Assembly: GCF_013177735.1 (NCBI RefSeq)
Contig: NZ_WOEZ01000010.1
Coordinates: 1 to 64,000 of the forward strand
Direction of reading: 5' to 3'
DNA from: Paraburkholderia elongata
GTDB lineage: Bacteria > Pseudomonadota > Gammaproteobacteria > Burkholderiales > Burkholderiaceae
Length of the DNA: 64,000 bases
Below, piece after piece: positions 15,315 through 24,315 of this stretch (position 1 is the first letter of the stretch; each line of letters begins with the position of its first letter). The notes under the pieces are model-generated. The model was not told the DNA's origin. It searched no databases and saw nothing but the letters and a program-made list of their open reading frames with translations. Made by a program: the position numbers and the translations under genes.

Positions 15315-15935
15315 GTGCATGTCGGTGAGCGTTTCAACAGCATTACCCATCTCGTCGGCGCCGTGCTGTCGGTGGCGGGGCTGGCTACGCTCGTGACAAT
15401 GGGCGCGCTCGACGGCGACGCGTACAAGGTGGTGAGTTTCAGTGTCTACGGTGCGATGCTGTTCGTGCTGTATGCTATCTCGACGCTTTACCACAGCGTG
15501 CGCAACCCGCGTGTCAAAGCGGTTCTGCAAAAATGCGACCATTCGGCGATCTATCTGTTGATCGCCGGCAGCTACACCCCGTTCACGCTTGTCACCTTGC
15601 GCGGACCGTGGGGCTGGTCGCTCTTCGGCGTAAGCTGGGGGCTTGCCGCTCTCGGCATCGTGCAGGAACTGACGCTCGGGCGACGCACCCGCAGCGTTTC
15701 GATGGTGCTGTATGTATTGATGGGATGGCTCGCGCTCGTTGCCGTCCGCCCGCTGGTTCAAGCTTTACCAGCAGCGGGTACCGCCTGGCTCGTGGCCGGC
15801 GGGATCATCTACAGCGTCGGTATCTACTTCTTCATCAACGACGAGCGCATCCGGCACGGACATGGTATCTGGCACCTGTTCGTACTGGCGGGCAGTCTGT
15901 GTCAATTCGTCAGTGTTGCGCGCTACGTCGCGTGA
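15315..15935 (+). CDS. trhA: Hemolysin-III/TrhA-family seven-helix membrane protein
   Basis: A 206-residue integral membrane protein starting at GTG 15315, eight bases after AGGAGG. The family (PAQR superfamily) signature is present: ERFNSITHLVGAVLS at the N-terminus, STLYHS and CDHSAIYLLIAGSYTPF in the middle, and HGIWHLFVLAGS at the end. The Ser, Asp and three His residues form the presumed zinc-binding hydrolase-like site. Despite the name, bacterial members are linked to membrane lipid energetics rather than proven haemolysis. It is a single-gene unit; a hairpin at 16001-16022 follows. Confidence 0.88.
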   Translation: MHVGERFNSITHLVGAVLSVAGLATLVTMGALDGDAYKVVSFSVYGAMLFVLYAISTLYHSVRNPRVKAVLQKCDHSAIYLLIAGSYTPFTLVTLRGPWGWSLFGVSWGLAALGIVQELTLGRRTRSVSMVLYVLMGWLALVAVRPLVQALPAAGTAWLVAGGIIYSVGIYFFINDERIRHGHGIWHLFVLAGSLCQFVSVARYVA

Positions 15936-16000
15936 CATCCCACGGCGGCGAAATGCAACTTAAGGCCAGTCAACGTGTCTGCATAGCGCGTTGAAGCATT

Positions 16001-16022
16001 CGGCACGCATTTGAGCGTGCCG
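16001..16022 (+). terminator. Hairpin between trhA and rhlE
   Basis: An 8-bp stem (16001-16008 with 16015-16022) with a 6-base loop. A weak T-rich stretch follows. It may end the trhA transcript or sit in the rhlE leader. Confidence 0.4.
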
Positions 16023-16158
16023 CCGATTTCTCTGCGACCGGAACCGGGCTTTGGCCTCGAACGCGCCATGCGGGCGTGTTCATGCCGTGCTTGTATCAGC
16101 TTGGGCCCAATTGGTGCCGTCTGGTGCCGTTCGCGAAACTGCATTGCAAAGAGCATTT

Positions 16159-17727
16159 ATGTCTTTTGATTCCCTCGGCTTGTCCGAACCGCTGGTCCGC
16201 GCTGTACACGAACTCGGCTACACCACCCCGACTCCGATCCAGACGCAAGCGATCCCCGCCGTGCTCAACGGAGGCGACCTGCTGGCCGGCGCGCAGACCG
16301 GCACCGGCAAGACCGCCGGCTTCACGCTGCCGATCCTGCAGCGTCTGAACACCATGCCCGCTGTCACCACGGCCTCGGGCAAGCGCGCCGTCCGCGCGCT
16401 GATCCTCACGCCGACGCGTGAGCTGGCCGCACAGGTCGAAGAAAGCGTGCGCGCCTACGGCAAGTATCTGAAGCTGAAGTCGACCGTGATGTTCGGCGGC
16501 GTCGGTATCAATCCGCAGATCGGCGCGCTGCGCAGCGGCGTGGACATCGTCGTCGCGACGCCGGGCCGTTTGCTCGACCACATGCAGCAGAAGACCATCG
16601 ATCTGTCGCATCTCGAGATTCTCGTGCTCGACGAAGCCGACCGCATGCTCGACATGGGCTTCATCCACGACATCAAGCGCGTGCTCGCGAAGTTGCCGCC
16701 GAAGCGTCAGAACCTGCTGTTTTCGGCCACCTTCTCCGACGAGATCAAGACGCTCGCCGACAACCTGCTTGACTCGCCGGCGCTGATCGAAGTCGCCCGC
16801 CGCAACACGACGGCTGAGACGGTCGCGCAGAAGATCCACCCGGTCGACCGCGACAAGAAGCGTGAACTGCTCACGCACCTCATCAAGCAGCACAACTGGC
16901 ACCAGGTGCTGGTGTTCACGCGCACCAAGCACGGCGCGAACCGCCTCGCCGAACAGCTGACCAAAGACAGCATCAGCGCACTGGCGATTCACGGCAACAA
17001 GAGCCAATCGGCCCGCACACGCGCGCTCGCCGAGTTCAAGGACGCCACGCTGCAAGTGCTGGTCGCGACAGACATCGCCGCACGCGGCATCGATATCGAT
17101 CAGTTGCCGCACGTGGTCAACTACGATCTGCCGAACGTGCCGGAAGATTACGTGCACCGCATCGGCCGCACGGGCCGTGCAGGTGCGACGGGCGAAGCGA
17201 TCTCGCTGGTGTGCGTCGACGAACTGCAACTGCTGAAGGACATCGAGAAGCTGATCAAGCGTCAGGTGCCGCAGGAAGTGATCGCCGGTTTTGAGCCGGA
17301 TCCGACTGCGAAGCCGGAACCGATTCTGCGCCGTGGCCAGGGTGGTGGTGGTGGCGGCGGTGGCCGTTCGCCGCGCCAGGGCCAAGGTGCGCCGAAACGC
17401 GACGGCGCCCGACGTGAAGGCGCATCGTCGTCTGCAAAGCCGGCGCAACGTTCGGGTCAGCGTCCGGCGAATGGTCAGCAGCAGCCGAAACCGCAAGGTG
17501 CGAAGCCGGCCGGCAACGGTGGCCAGCCGCGCCGCGACGGCCAGCGTCATGACGGTCAGCCGCGTGCAGCGGCGCACGAAGGCAGCGCCGCGCAACATGC
17601 GCCGCGCAAGCCACAGGGCGCAAAGCCGCAAGGCGGCAATCCGGGTGCGTTGCTGGGTGGCGCAAAGCCGCGCAACGACGCGCCGCGTGGCGGCCAGCCG
17701 ACGCGCAGCGGCCAACGCGGCCGTTAA
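16159..17727 (+). CDS. rhlE: DEAD-box ATP-dependent RNA helicase RhlE
   Basis: The 522-residue helicase unwinds short RNA duplexes in ribosome assembly and RNA decay. RecA domain 1 carries the Q motif ([11 protein letters not shown]), Walker [13 protein letters not shown] ([12 protein letters not shown]) and SAT; domain 2 carries [11 protein letters not shown] and [10 protein letters not shown]. From about residue 390 the chain is a low-complexity tail rich in Gly, Arg, Gln, Pro and Lys, probably disordered and RNA-binding. Start 16159 gives the canonical [15 protein letters not shown]. The 220-base leader has no gene and is long for a housekeeping mRNA, as often seen for RNA helicase genes. 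Confidence 0.95.
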   Translation: MSFDSLGLSEPLVRAVHELGYTTPTPIQTQAIPAVLNGGDLLAGAQTGTGKTAGFTLPILQRLNTMPAVTTASGKRAVRALILTPTRELAAQVEESVRAYGKYLKLKSTVMFGGVGINPQIGALRSGVDIVVATPGRLLDHMQQKTIDLSHLEILVLDEADRMLDMGFIHDIKRVLAKLPPKRQNLLFSATFSDEIKTLADNLLDSPALIEVARRNTTAETVAQKIHPVDRDKKRELLTHLIKQHNWHQVLVFTRTKHGANRLAEQLTKDSISALAIHGNKSQSARTRALAEFKDATLQVLVATDIAARGIDIDQLPHVVNYDLPNVPEDYVHRIGRTGRAGATGEAISLVCVDELQLLKDIEKLIKRQVPQEVIAGFEPDPTAKPEPILRRGQGGGGGGGGRSPRQGQGAPKRDGARREGASSSAKPAQRSGQRPANGQQQPKPQGAKPAGNGGQPRRDGQRHDGQPRAAAHEGSAAQHAPRKPQGAKPQGGNPGALLGGAKPRNDAPRGGQPTRSGQRGR

Positions 17728-17765
17728 GTTTTAAGCACTGCCTGCTCGCTAGCTGTCGTCCCAGA

Positions 17766-18290
17766 CTAACGGCTAGCCGCAGCGGCAGCTTGCTTCAGGT
17801 GCTCGATCTGCCGTTCCCATCGATCGAGCACCGTCTCCCCTTCCCCTTCCAGTTCAAACGTAATGCCGCTTGTCAGGCGCGCATAACGCACGCTCTGCGC
17901 CTCCCCTGTGTCGATCGAGCCGATGAGGTACACGAGGCCGCTGTCATCGCCTGTCACGCCCGCTAGCGGCGTCCAACGCAACTGCACTTGATAGAACGCC
18001 TCGTCGCAGACGAACGTCAGCGCTGCCTGGCCGCTTTGCGCGATCACGCGCGCCGCCCGAGCCTGTGGCCACAATGCGATGCACAGCGAGCGCGAATCAG
18101 GCGCGTACAACTCGCCGACGCCGACGAGCGACGTGCGCACGTGGCCGTTCGCATCGACGGTGAGCAGCGACGCGGTGAATCCCGTCTTGCTCGCCAGTGA
18201 AGAACCGTCGAATAACGTGCGGACGGCGTCAGGCCATTCGTCGAACACGTTCTGTTCGAGCGGACTTTCGGGGGAAGGAGAATCGCTCAT
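17766..18290 (-). CDS. Pyridoxamine 5'-phosphate oxidase-like (FMN split-barrel) protein
   Basis: The 174-residue protein has the split-barrel pattern FTASLLTVDANGHVRTSLVGVGELYAPDSRSLCIALW, seen in flavin- or F420-binding PNPOx-like proteins. The true PdxH signature is absent, so it is not the vitamin B6 enzyme. Substrate and cofactor are unknown. It is convergent with rhlE and lies upstream of a bidirectional-looking hairpin (18353-18381) shared with the next gene. Confidence 0.7.
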   Translation of the reverse strand: MSDSPSPESPLEQNVFDEWPDAVRTLFDGSSLASKTGFTASLLTVDANGHVRTSLVGVGELYAPDSRSLCIALWPQARAARVIAQSGQAALTFVCDEAFYQVQLRWTPLAGVTGDDSGLVYLIGSIDTGEAQSVRYARLTSGITFELEGEGETVLDRWERQIEHLKQAAAAASR

Positions 18291-18352
18291 CGTATCGATC
18301 CGGTCAGAAACAAGTTGCGAGGGTTGCCAGGATCAATCATGCCTCGAAAAAC

Positions 18353-18381
18353 GAATGGCCCGCACAACAAGCGGGCCATTC
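18353..18381 (-). terminator. Terminator of the ferritin-like gene
   Basis: An 11-bp perfect stem (18353-18363 with 18371-18381) has T-rich flanks on both strands. It lies 38 bases after the stop of the ferritin-like gene. Confidence 0.8.
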
Positions 18382-18418
18382 ATCTTTTTCTGTACGCTGC
18401 GGACTCAGCAGAAAAACA

Positions 18419-19246
18419 TCAGCGAAAGAACACATGCTGCGTGATCTTGGCAAGCGGGTAATGCACGCCCGGCTGAATCTTGGCCGGCAGATTAAGCGGC
18501 TTGAGCAGCATCTTCACGCACATGTCCGCCGACAGATTGCGCCGCACCAGTGCATTGATGCGCGCCGCGCGTTCGCGGTTATAGGCCGAATCGTGCACGC
18601 GCTCAGGATAACGAATCGCGAAGACATGGCGCAACGCGATCTCCGAGTCTTCGTTCTTGATTTCCATCACACGGCGCATCAACGCGCCGAGAACCGCAAG
18701 ACGGCCATTGCCTTCGATCTTGTTGTACTTCTTGAAGAACTTGAAAAAGTGCTTGTAATGGCGGACTTCGTCCGTGCGGATGTTGTCGGTGATCTGCTTG
18801 AGCACCGGTTCGTCCGAACATTCGCCGATCGCGCGATACAGCGTTGCGGTGCCCGTTTCCACCACACAGCGGGCGACCATCTCGAGCGCGCGGGTCTTTT
18901 CGAAGTCTTCGACCGAGCAGGTCAGCGAATACTCTTCCATGAAATTGCGGAATGCGGTGTCCCAATCGAACTCAGGCCAGACGTAGGCGACATACGTCTT
19001 GAGCGCGCGGCCATGCTGCATTTCTTCTGGCTCCCACTCCTGGTTGAGCCAGGCCGAAACTTCCGGGTCGCCGTTGAAAAAAGTGCTCAGATTGCTGGTG
19101 TAAAGATCGGTGCCGCTTTCGATAAACGAAGCGGCGCACAACAGAAGCAGCAGGTCTTCGTTAGCGACTGCCTTCTGGCGATCTATGCGGGTGAGGTCGA
19201 TATCCTCGATCCGCCAGGGCATCACATGGTTCAGCTCAGTGTGCAT
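18419..19246 (-). CDS. Diiron ferritin-like / acyl-ACP-desaturase-like protein
   Basis: The 275-residue helical protein shows the complete carboxylate diiron set. Glu43 is in FIESGTDLY, Glu75-x-x-His78 in EEMQHG, Glu130 in VETGTATLY and Glu160-x-x-His163 in DEVRH. This spacing fits a four-helix-bundle ferritin-like fold, closest in feel to soluble acyl-ACP desaturases and arylamine-oxygenase-like enzymes. The substrate is unknown. No signal peptide is seen, so it is cytoplasmic. It forms its own transcription unit between two terminators. The motif evidence is strong for the metal site; the reaction is not predictable. Confidence 0.75.
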   Translation of the reverse strand: MHTELNHVMPWRIEDIDLTRIDRQKAVANEDLLLLLCAASFIESGTDLYTSNLSTFFNGDPEVSAWLNQEWEPEEMQHGRALKTYVAYVWPEFDWDTAFRNFMEEYSLTCSVEDFEKTRALEMVARCVVETGTATLYRAIGECSDEPVLKQITDNIRTDEVRHYKHFFKFFKKYNKIEGNGRLAVLGALMRRVMEIKNEDSEIALRHVFAIRYPERVHDSAYNRERAARINALVRRNLSADMCVKMLLKPLNLPAKIQPGVHYPLAKITQHVFFR

Positions 19247-19488
19247 TGTGTCTTTGCTCCGAAAACTGTATCGACTCGTGGAGCGCGCTCGGAACCGCCC
19301 GCTATCGCAAGGGCAGCCCGCCGTGCCAGATACAGCGCCTTGAATTAGAGTTAACCCCTTGTATCTTGCATCTTAGCCGGTGTTTAGCAACTCTGCAGAT
19401 AACCCAGCACAGACCCTGCCGGATCGCCGCAGTTCCAATTTCACGGTAGTCGAATCCTTCGGTCGGTTACAAGCGGCGCACGCAAGGC
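19247..19488. other. Promoter region of the ferritin-like gene
   Basis: No gene is seen. The stretch must hold the minus-strand promoter of the ferritin-like gene and the end of the MHS transporter transcript. Confidence 0.4.
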
Positions 19489-19515
19489 ACAAAAAAGCCA
19501 GCTCGAAGAGCTGGC
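19489..19515 (-). terminator. Terminator of the MHS transporter gene
   Basis: A perfect 9-bp stem (19495-19503 with 19507-19515) is followed on the minus strand by TTTTTT. Confidence 0.85.
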
Positions 19516-19587
19516 TTTGACTTGAACAGGGTGCACGTCTAGCGCGGCAAGGCTCGCTGCGGAGCACAACGGCCGCCGGCAAGATCA

Positions 19588-20964
19588 TCACGCGAGCTGA
19601 ATGCCCGCGAGGTGCCGGACGCGCCGCATACGCCACGCGACCACCACGAGCGACAACCCCGACAGCACTGCGGCAATCAGCACGTAGTAACTTGGTGCGA
19701 GCTTGTCGCCGGTCAAGTGAATGAAGGTCTCCACAATCGTCGGCGCAAAGCCGCCGAAAATCGTCACGCCGATGCTGTAACCGATTGAAAGACCGGTCGA
19801 ACGCACCTGCGTCGGGAAGATCTCGGACATCAGCGCGGGCATTGGTCCGGAGTAGGCCGCCTTGAAAATTCCGGCTGTGCCTTGCAACAGTAGCAGCCAG
19901 CCGATCGTCGGATGTGATTGCAGCAAAGCGAACATCGGGTAGATCAGCACGCCCATCAGAATCGACGTGGTGAGCATGATGCGAATCCGGCCGATGCGGT
20001 CGGACAATGCGCCCATCACCGGCGACAGTAGGAACTGCAAGCCGCCGTTGAGCACCACCACACCGAACGACGCCGCAGCCGGCATGTGCAACTGCTTGAC
20101 CGCGTACATCGGCATGTAAAGTTGCAGCACGTAAACGCCGACCGTGGATTGCGCAACGATGCCCACAGCCAGCAGCAGATTCACCCACTGGTTGCTGAAT
20201 GACGCGCTCTTTTCCTCGGGCATCTCGTGACGCTTGCTCGCGGTCTCACGCGCCGCTTCACGCACTCGACGCAACGCGAGAAACTCCGGCGTCTCGTCGA
20301 GATGCGAACGGATGTAATAGCCTACGGGCCCAACCAGCAGGCCGAACACGAACGGCAGGCGCCAGCCCCAGCTATTAAGTTGCTCGGGCGGCATCCATGC
20401 GGTCAGGAGCGAACCAAAGGCCGCTGCGGTGATCGCGGCCAGGCCCTGGCTCGCGAACTGCCAACTCGCGTAGTAGCCACGCCGTGACGCGCTGTGCTCG
20501 ACCATGAAGGCCGTCGCGCTGCCGAATTCACCGCCCACCGCGAAGCCTTGTACGAGCCGCGCAAGCAGAATCATCACGGGCGACGCCATCCCGATCGACG
20601 CATACGGCGGCATCACCGCCATCGTGAAGGTGCCGACCATCATCAGCGCGATGGCGAGCGTGAGCGCCGCCTTACGGCCCTTGCGGTCGCCGTAGACGCC
20701 CAGCACGACGGCACCTAGCGGCCGCATCAGGAACGAGATGCCGAAAGTGGCGATGGCGAGCAGCGTCGAGAGCCACTCGTCCTGCATCGGGAAGAACTGC
20801 TTCGCGATGATGGTCGCGAAGTAGCCGTAGACCAGAAAGTCGAACCACTCGAGCGCATTGCCGACCGACGACGAAAACACGATCCGCCGCACCATCGCTT
20901 TGGAAAGCGGCGCGGGCGTGGAATGAGGGGAAGCTGTCGCGGGTTGCGACGCGGGGATGTTCAT
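19588..20964 (-). CDS. MHS-family MFS transporter (metabolite:H+ symporter)
   Basis: This 458-residue permease has 12 predicted helices. The family motifs are GNALEWFDFLVYGYFA in helix 1, RPLGAVVLGVYGDRKGRKAAL after helix 2 (motif A) and RLVQGFAVGGEFGSATAFM in helix 4. They match the ProP/KgtP/ShiA group that imports organic acids or betaines with protons. Its ATG follows the stop codon of the gamma-glutamyltransferase gene directly (TAAATG), so the two are translationally coupled. The substrate may be a gamma-glutamyl compound or a product such as glutamate or an amine, but this is inference. Confidence 0.88.
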   Translation of the reverse strand: MNIPASQPATASPHSTPAPLSKAMVRRIVFSSSVGNALEWFDFLVYGYFATIIAKQFFPMQDEWLSTLLAIATFGISFLMRPLGAVVLGVYGDRKGRKAALTLAIALMMVGTFTMAVMPPYASIGMASPVMILLARLVQGFAVGGEFGSATAFMVEHSASRRGYYASWQFASQGLAAITAAAFGSLLTAWMPPEQLNSWGWRLPFVFGLLVGPVGYYIRSHLDETPEFLALRRVREAARETASKRHEMPEEKSASFSNQWVNLLLAVGIVAQSTVGVYVLQLYMPMYAVKQLHMPAAASFGVVVLNGGLQFLLSPVMGALSDRIGRIRIMLTTSILMGVLIYPMFALLQSHPTIGWLLLLQGTAGIFKAAYSGPMPALMSEIFPTQVRSTGLSIGYSIGVTIFGGFAPTIVETFIHLTGDKLAPSYYVLIAAVLSGLSLVVVAWRMRRVRHLAGIQLA

Positions 20965-22602
20965 TTAGAACCCGGCTGCCAGCCCGTCGCGACGACTGTC
21001 GCTCGCCGCCACGTAGCCGCGGTCCGGATCGTTACGGTCGAGCTTCCAGATGTACTGGCCGGAGCCGAAGTCCATGTACGGATCGTCGACCGACTTGATC
21101 GTGTGGCCCAGCTTCTGCAGTGCCGCGGCGGTCTTCGGATCGAGCGTCGATTCGATGTCGATCGTGAAGTCGCGGTTGACCTTCCAGCGCGGCGCATCGC
21201 ACGCGGCCTGCGGCTGCTGACCGTAGTCGAGCATCCGCACGATCGATTGCAGATGGCCTTGCGGCTGCATATCGCCGCCCATCACGCCGAAGCTCATCAC
21301 CGCTTCCTGCTTGCCGTCCACCTGCTGTGTGAGGAACGACGGGATGATGGTATGGAACGGCCGCTTGCCGCCTTCCACCACGTTCGGCGATTTGGGGTCC
21401 ATTGAGAATCCGCAGCCGCGGTTTTGCATTGCAATGCCGCTGTCCGGCACCACGATGCCCGAGCCGAAGCCCATGTAGTTCGACTGGATGAAGCTGACCA
21501 TCATGCCCCGCTCGTCCGCCACCGACATGTAGATCGTGCCGCCGGCCTTCGGCATGCCGAAGTCGAACTGCGTGGCGCGCTTGGGGTCGATCAGCTTCGC
21601 GCGCGACGTGAGGTACGCGTCGTCGAGCATCTGCTCGGGCGTGACTTCCATCGAACGCGGATCGGCGACGTAGCGGTAGACGTCGGCGAACGCCAGCTTC
21701 ATGGCTTCGATCTGCAAATGCTGCGACTCGACGTTGTCGACGGCGAGTTCTTTCACGTCGAACTTTTCGAGGATGCCCAGCGCGATCAGCGCCGCGATGC
21801 CCTGGCCGTTCGGCGGAATCTCATGCACGGTGTAGCCGCGATAGTCCTTGCCGATCGGCTCGACCCAATCCGCGCGGTAGTTGCGCAGATCGTCGAGGGT
21901 CAACGCGCCGCCGCCTTCACGCGCAAACGCCGCGATCTGTTCGGCGATCTCGCCTTCGTAGTACGCACGCGGACCTTGTTCAGCGAGCTTGCGCAACGTC
22001 TTCGCGTGGCCGGGAAAGCGCACCAGTTCGCTCACTTCCGGCGCGCGGCCGCGCGGCATGAAGGTTTGCGCGAAGCCCGGCAGATCCTTCAATTCCGGCA
22101 CGGCCGCCGCCCACTTGTAGGCGACGATGCTCGCCACCGCATGACCACGCTCGGCGATTTCGATCGCCGGCTCCATCAGATCGGCGAACGGCAGCGAGCC
22201 GAATTTCTGATGCAGCGCTTCCCAGCCGGCGATCACGCCCGGCACGGTCACAGCGTCCCAGCCGCGCTTGGGCTGTTTCGCGAGACCGCTTTCCTCACCG
22301 TACTTGCGCTTGAAGTAGTCGACATTCCACGCCGCCGGCGAGACGCCCGATGCATTCAAGCCATGCAGCTTCTTACCGTCCCACACCAGCGCGAAGGCGT
22401 CGCCGCCAAGGCCGCACGACACCGGTTCGACCACCGTGATGGCGGCAGCCGCCGCGATTGCCGCGTCGACGGCATTGCCGCCTTTCCACAACATCCGTAG
22501 CCCGGCTTGCGCGGCGAGCGGATGCGAAGTCGAAACGATGTTGCGCGCGAATACAGGCAGACGCGGCGTCGGGTAGGGGTTTTGCCAATTGAAGCCAGTC
22601 AT
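20965..22602 (-). CDS. ggt: Gamma-glutamyltransferase / glutathione-hydrolase family protein
   Basis: A 545-residue Ntn hydrolase precursor that self-cleaves before a catalytic Thr (here in GGTIYMSVAD) to give large and small subunits. The family anchors are ASTSHPLAAQAGLRMLWKGGNAVDAAIA, GLGGDAFALVWDG, and SGIVVPDSGIAMQNRG/KRPFHTIIPSF. No signal peptide is seen (the start at 22602 gives MTGFNWQNPY), unlike the periplasmic E. coli enzyme, so it is probably cytoplasmic and may act on an imported gamma-glutamyl compound. It is coupled to the downstream MHS importer. A 19-bp palindrome lies about 120 bases upstream. Confidence 0.88.
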   Translation of the reverse strand: MTGFNWQNPYPTPRLPVFARNIVSTSHPLAAQAGLRMLWKGGNAVDAAIAAAAAITVVEPVSCGLGGDAFALVWDGKKLHGLNASGVSPAAWNVDYFKRKYGEESGLAKQPKRGWDAVTVPGVIAGWEALHQKFGSLPFADLMEPAIEIAERGHAVASIVAYKWAAAVPELKDLPGFAQTFMPRGRAPEVSELVRFPGHAKTLRKLAEQGPRAYYEGEIAEQIAAFAREGGGALTLDDLRNYRADWVEPIGKDYRGYTVHEIPPNGQGIAALIALGILEKFDVKELAVDNVESQHLQIEAMKLAFADVYRYVADPRSMEVTPEQMLDDAYLTSRAKLIDPKRATQFDFGMPKAGGTIYMSVADERGMMVSFIQSNYMGFGSGIVVPDSGIAMQNRGCGFSMDPKSPNVVEGGKRPFHTIIPSFLTQQVDGKQEAVMSFGVMGGDMQPQGHLQSIVRMLDYGQQPQAACDAPRWKVNRDFTIDIESTLDPKTAAALQKLGHTIKSVDDPYMDFGSGQYIWKLDRNDPDRGYVAASDSRRDGLAAGF

Positions 22603-22723
22603 GTCGAACACTCTCGAAAGCGCGGCCCGGCGCGTTCTCGAACGCCGGAAACCATGGGAAATGGGTAACACGCGGGTAAAACGCGGAGCCTTGGATTGCA
22701 GCGCGATCCGGCACAAAAAACAA

Positions 22724-22742
22724 ATTCATTTATCAAATGAAT
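22724..22742. promoter_or_regulatory. AT-rich palindrome between ggt and glpR
   Basis: ATTCATTT (22724-22731), ATC, AAATGAAT (22735-22742): perfect 8-base arms in an AT-rich stretch within GC-rich surroundings, between divergent ggt and glpR. It is a candidate operator for an unknown regulator. Confidence 0.45.
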
Positions 22743-22933
22743 AAATGCGCAAATTACCTGAATGGGTCGCTGCACGGTCGTCCAGGATCCGCTGCATGTC
22801 GCACGAGTTGGCAGACAAGACGTGCGATGGTCTTACAATACGCTCACCCTTTTTCACGCATGACCCGTTTTCCGGCCCGGCTTATCGCGCCAGTGGCGGG
22901 CAGCGCCGACAAAAAACCCACGACCCGAGACAC

Positions 22934-23713
22934 ATGACCCGAGACCCCCGCCTGACTCTCAACGCCCGGCAACAGGAACTGCTGGAGTGGGTGCAACGCG
23001 ACGGCTTCGTGACCGTGGACGACCTCGCGGCCCACTTCGACGTGACGCCGCAGACGATCCGCCGCGACGTCAACTGGCTCGCCGACATGAACCTGCTGCG
23101 CCGCTATCACGGTGGCGCCAGTCTGCCGACCAGCTCCGAGAATGTTTCGTACACGGCGCGTCAGCGGATGTTCCACGAAGAGAAGCGGCGCATTGCGGCG
23201 CTAGTGGCCACTCACATTCCCGACCAGGCGTCCCTCTTCATCAACCTCGGTACGACTACCGAGGAAGTCGCACGGGCGCTCAACCGGCATCGCGGCCTGC
23301 GCGTGATCACCAACAATCTGAACGTCGCCAGCATGATGAGCGGCTATCCGGATTGCGAAGTGCTGGTGACGGGCGGCATCGTGCGGCCATGGGACAAGGG
23401 CATCGTCGGCGAACTGGCGATCGACTTTATCCGGCAGTTCAAGGTGGATTTCGCGATCATCGGTACGTCGAGCATTGAAACGGACGGCACGCTGCGCGAT
23501 TTCGACACCCGCGAGGTGCGCGTGGCCGAGGCGATCATCCAGCATGCGCGCACGGTGTTTCTCGCCGCCGACAACTCCAAATTCGGCCGTCCGGCGCTCG
23601 TCCGCCAAGGTCATCTCGACCAGATCGACGCGCTGTTCACCGACGCCGCCCCGCCCGCCGAGATGGCCGAAACACTCGCTGCCGCCAATTGCCAGGTGTT
23701 TATCGCCGAGTAA
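22934..23713 (+). CDS. glpR: DeoR-family glycerol-3-phosphate regulon repressor
   Basis: The 259-residue regulator has an N-terminal DeoR helix-turn-helix (RQQELLEWVQRDGFVTVDDLAAHFDVTPQTIRRDVNWLADMNLLRRYHGGA) and a sugar-phosphate sensing domain (LFINLGTTTEEVARAL, NNLNVA, DFDTREVRVAEAI). This is the GlpR type, released from DNA by glycerol 3-phosphate. The glp target genes begin 1.9 kb downstream and carry a matching operator at 25534-25547. Three unrelated genes sit between. The start at 22934 gives MTRDPRLTLNARQQ, the usual N-terminus. Confidence 0.88.
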   Translation: MTRDPRLTLNARQQELLEWVQRDGFVTVDDLAAHFDVTPQTIRRDVNWLADMNLLRRYHGGASLPTSSENVSYTARQRMFHEEKRRIAALVATHIPDQASLFINLGTTTEEVARALNRHRGLRVITNNLNVASMMSGYPDCEVLVTGGIVRPWDKGIVGELAIDFIRQFKVDFAIIGTSSIETDGTLRDFDTREVRVAEAIIQHARTVFLAADNSKFGRPALVRQGHLDQIDALFTDAAPPAEMAETLAAANCQVFIAE

Positions 23714-24021
23714 TCCAGGCGACTTCGGCCATGTTGCAGCGCACGCGAAACTTCGAGTGAAATCAAGGATTTGACCGCTGCCCCAAACCGCCTCTGAGGG
23801 TCCCAATTGTCAAACGGAAAATTTACAGTGGCCCCTTTGGTGTTTATCTGGCGGTTGACTACACTCCAGTTCCCCGGCGTCCGTTCCGCGCTACGCGGAG
23901 TGCCGGTTGCCTAAACCTGTGTGCATGAGCCGTACCTCCCGCCTGATCCTCTAGCGGACTTCACTGGCATTGGGCCAGTCGCCGGCAAGGCCGTCCGCGT
24001 TAGCTTGACATGGAGAGAACG
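23714..24021. other. Intergenic region after glpR
   Basis: In these 308 bases I see no gene and no terminator hairpin. TTGACT near 23873 could be a -35 element for the next small gene, but no matching -10 is evident. Confidence 0.3.
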
Positions 24022-24219
24022 ATGCTGAGTCCGCATGAATTCGCCACGTTGTTGCTCGTCAAGGACGCCCCCAATCAAGTCGATATGGAGCGAGAAGAAC
24101 TCGACGCCTTGCTGGAACGCCAGCTTGTACAACTCGAACTGCTCGCGTCGGGCAACGAACAATGGCGCGTGACCGAAACCGGCGACAGCGCACTCCGGGC
24201 CATCAAGCGTTTCTCATAG
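24022..24219 (+). CDS. Small winged-helix-like protein of unknown function
   Basis: A 65-residue acidic protein. ATG 24022 is preceded by GGAGAG; an ATG at 24010 overlaps this site, so the later one is preferred. Sequence HEFATLLLVKDAPNQVDMEREELDALLERQLVQLE followed by WRVTETGDSALRAI resembles a minimal winged helix (helix, recognition helix, wing with a T/S-E-x-G turn), so DNA binding is possible. Its own terminator follows at 24235-24256. Confidence 0.6.
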   Translation: MLSPHEFATLLLVKDAPNQVDMEREELDALLERQLVQLELLASGNEQWRVTETGDSALRAIKRFS

Positions 24220-24234
24220 CATGTTGGATATTGA

Positions 24235-24256
24235 AGCGGCCGCTCACACGGCCGCT
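24235..24256 (+). terminator. Rho-independent terminator
   Basis: An 8-bp stem (24235-24242 with 24249-24256) and a T-rich tail follow the small gene by 15 bases. Confidence 0.75.
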
Positions 24257-24315
24257 TTGTTGTGTCCAATTCATTTACACGGTAAATTGACGCGACGGAC
24301 CTTCTGCCTTCGCGC

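Noticed and set aside
16096..17715. A 539-residue minus-strand frame opposite rhlE
   Set aside because: Antisense shadow without any motif; RhlE on the plus strand is unambiguous.
22922..22945. A 10-base direct repeat (GACCCGAGAC twice, 14 bases apart) around the glpR start
   Set aside because: Short, GC-rich and partly coding; chance or a small duplication is enough to explain it.
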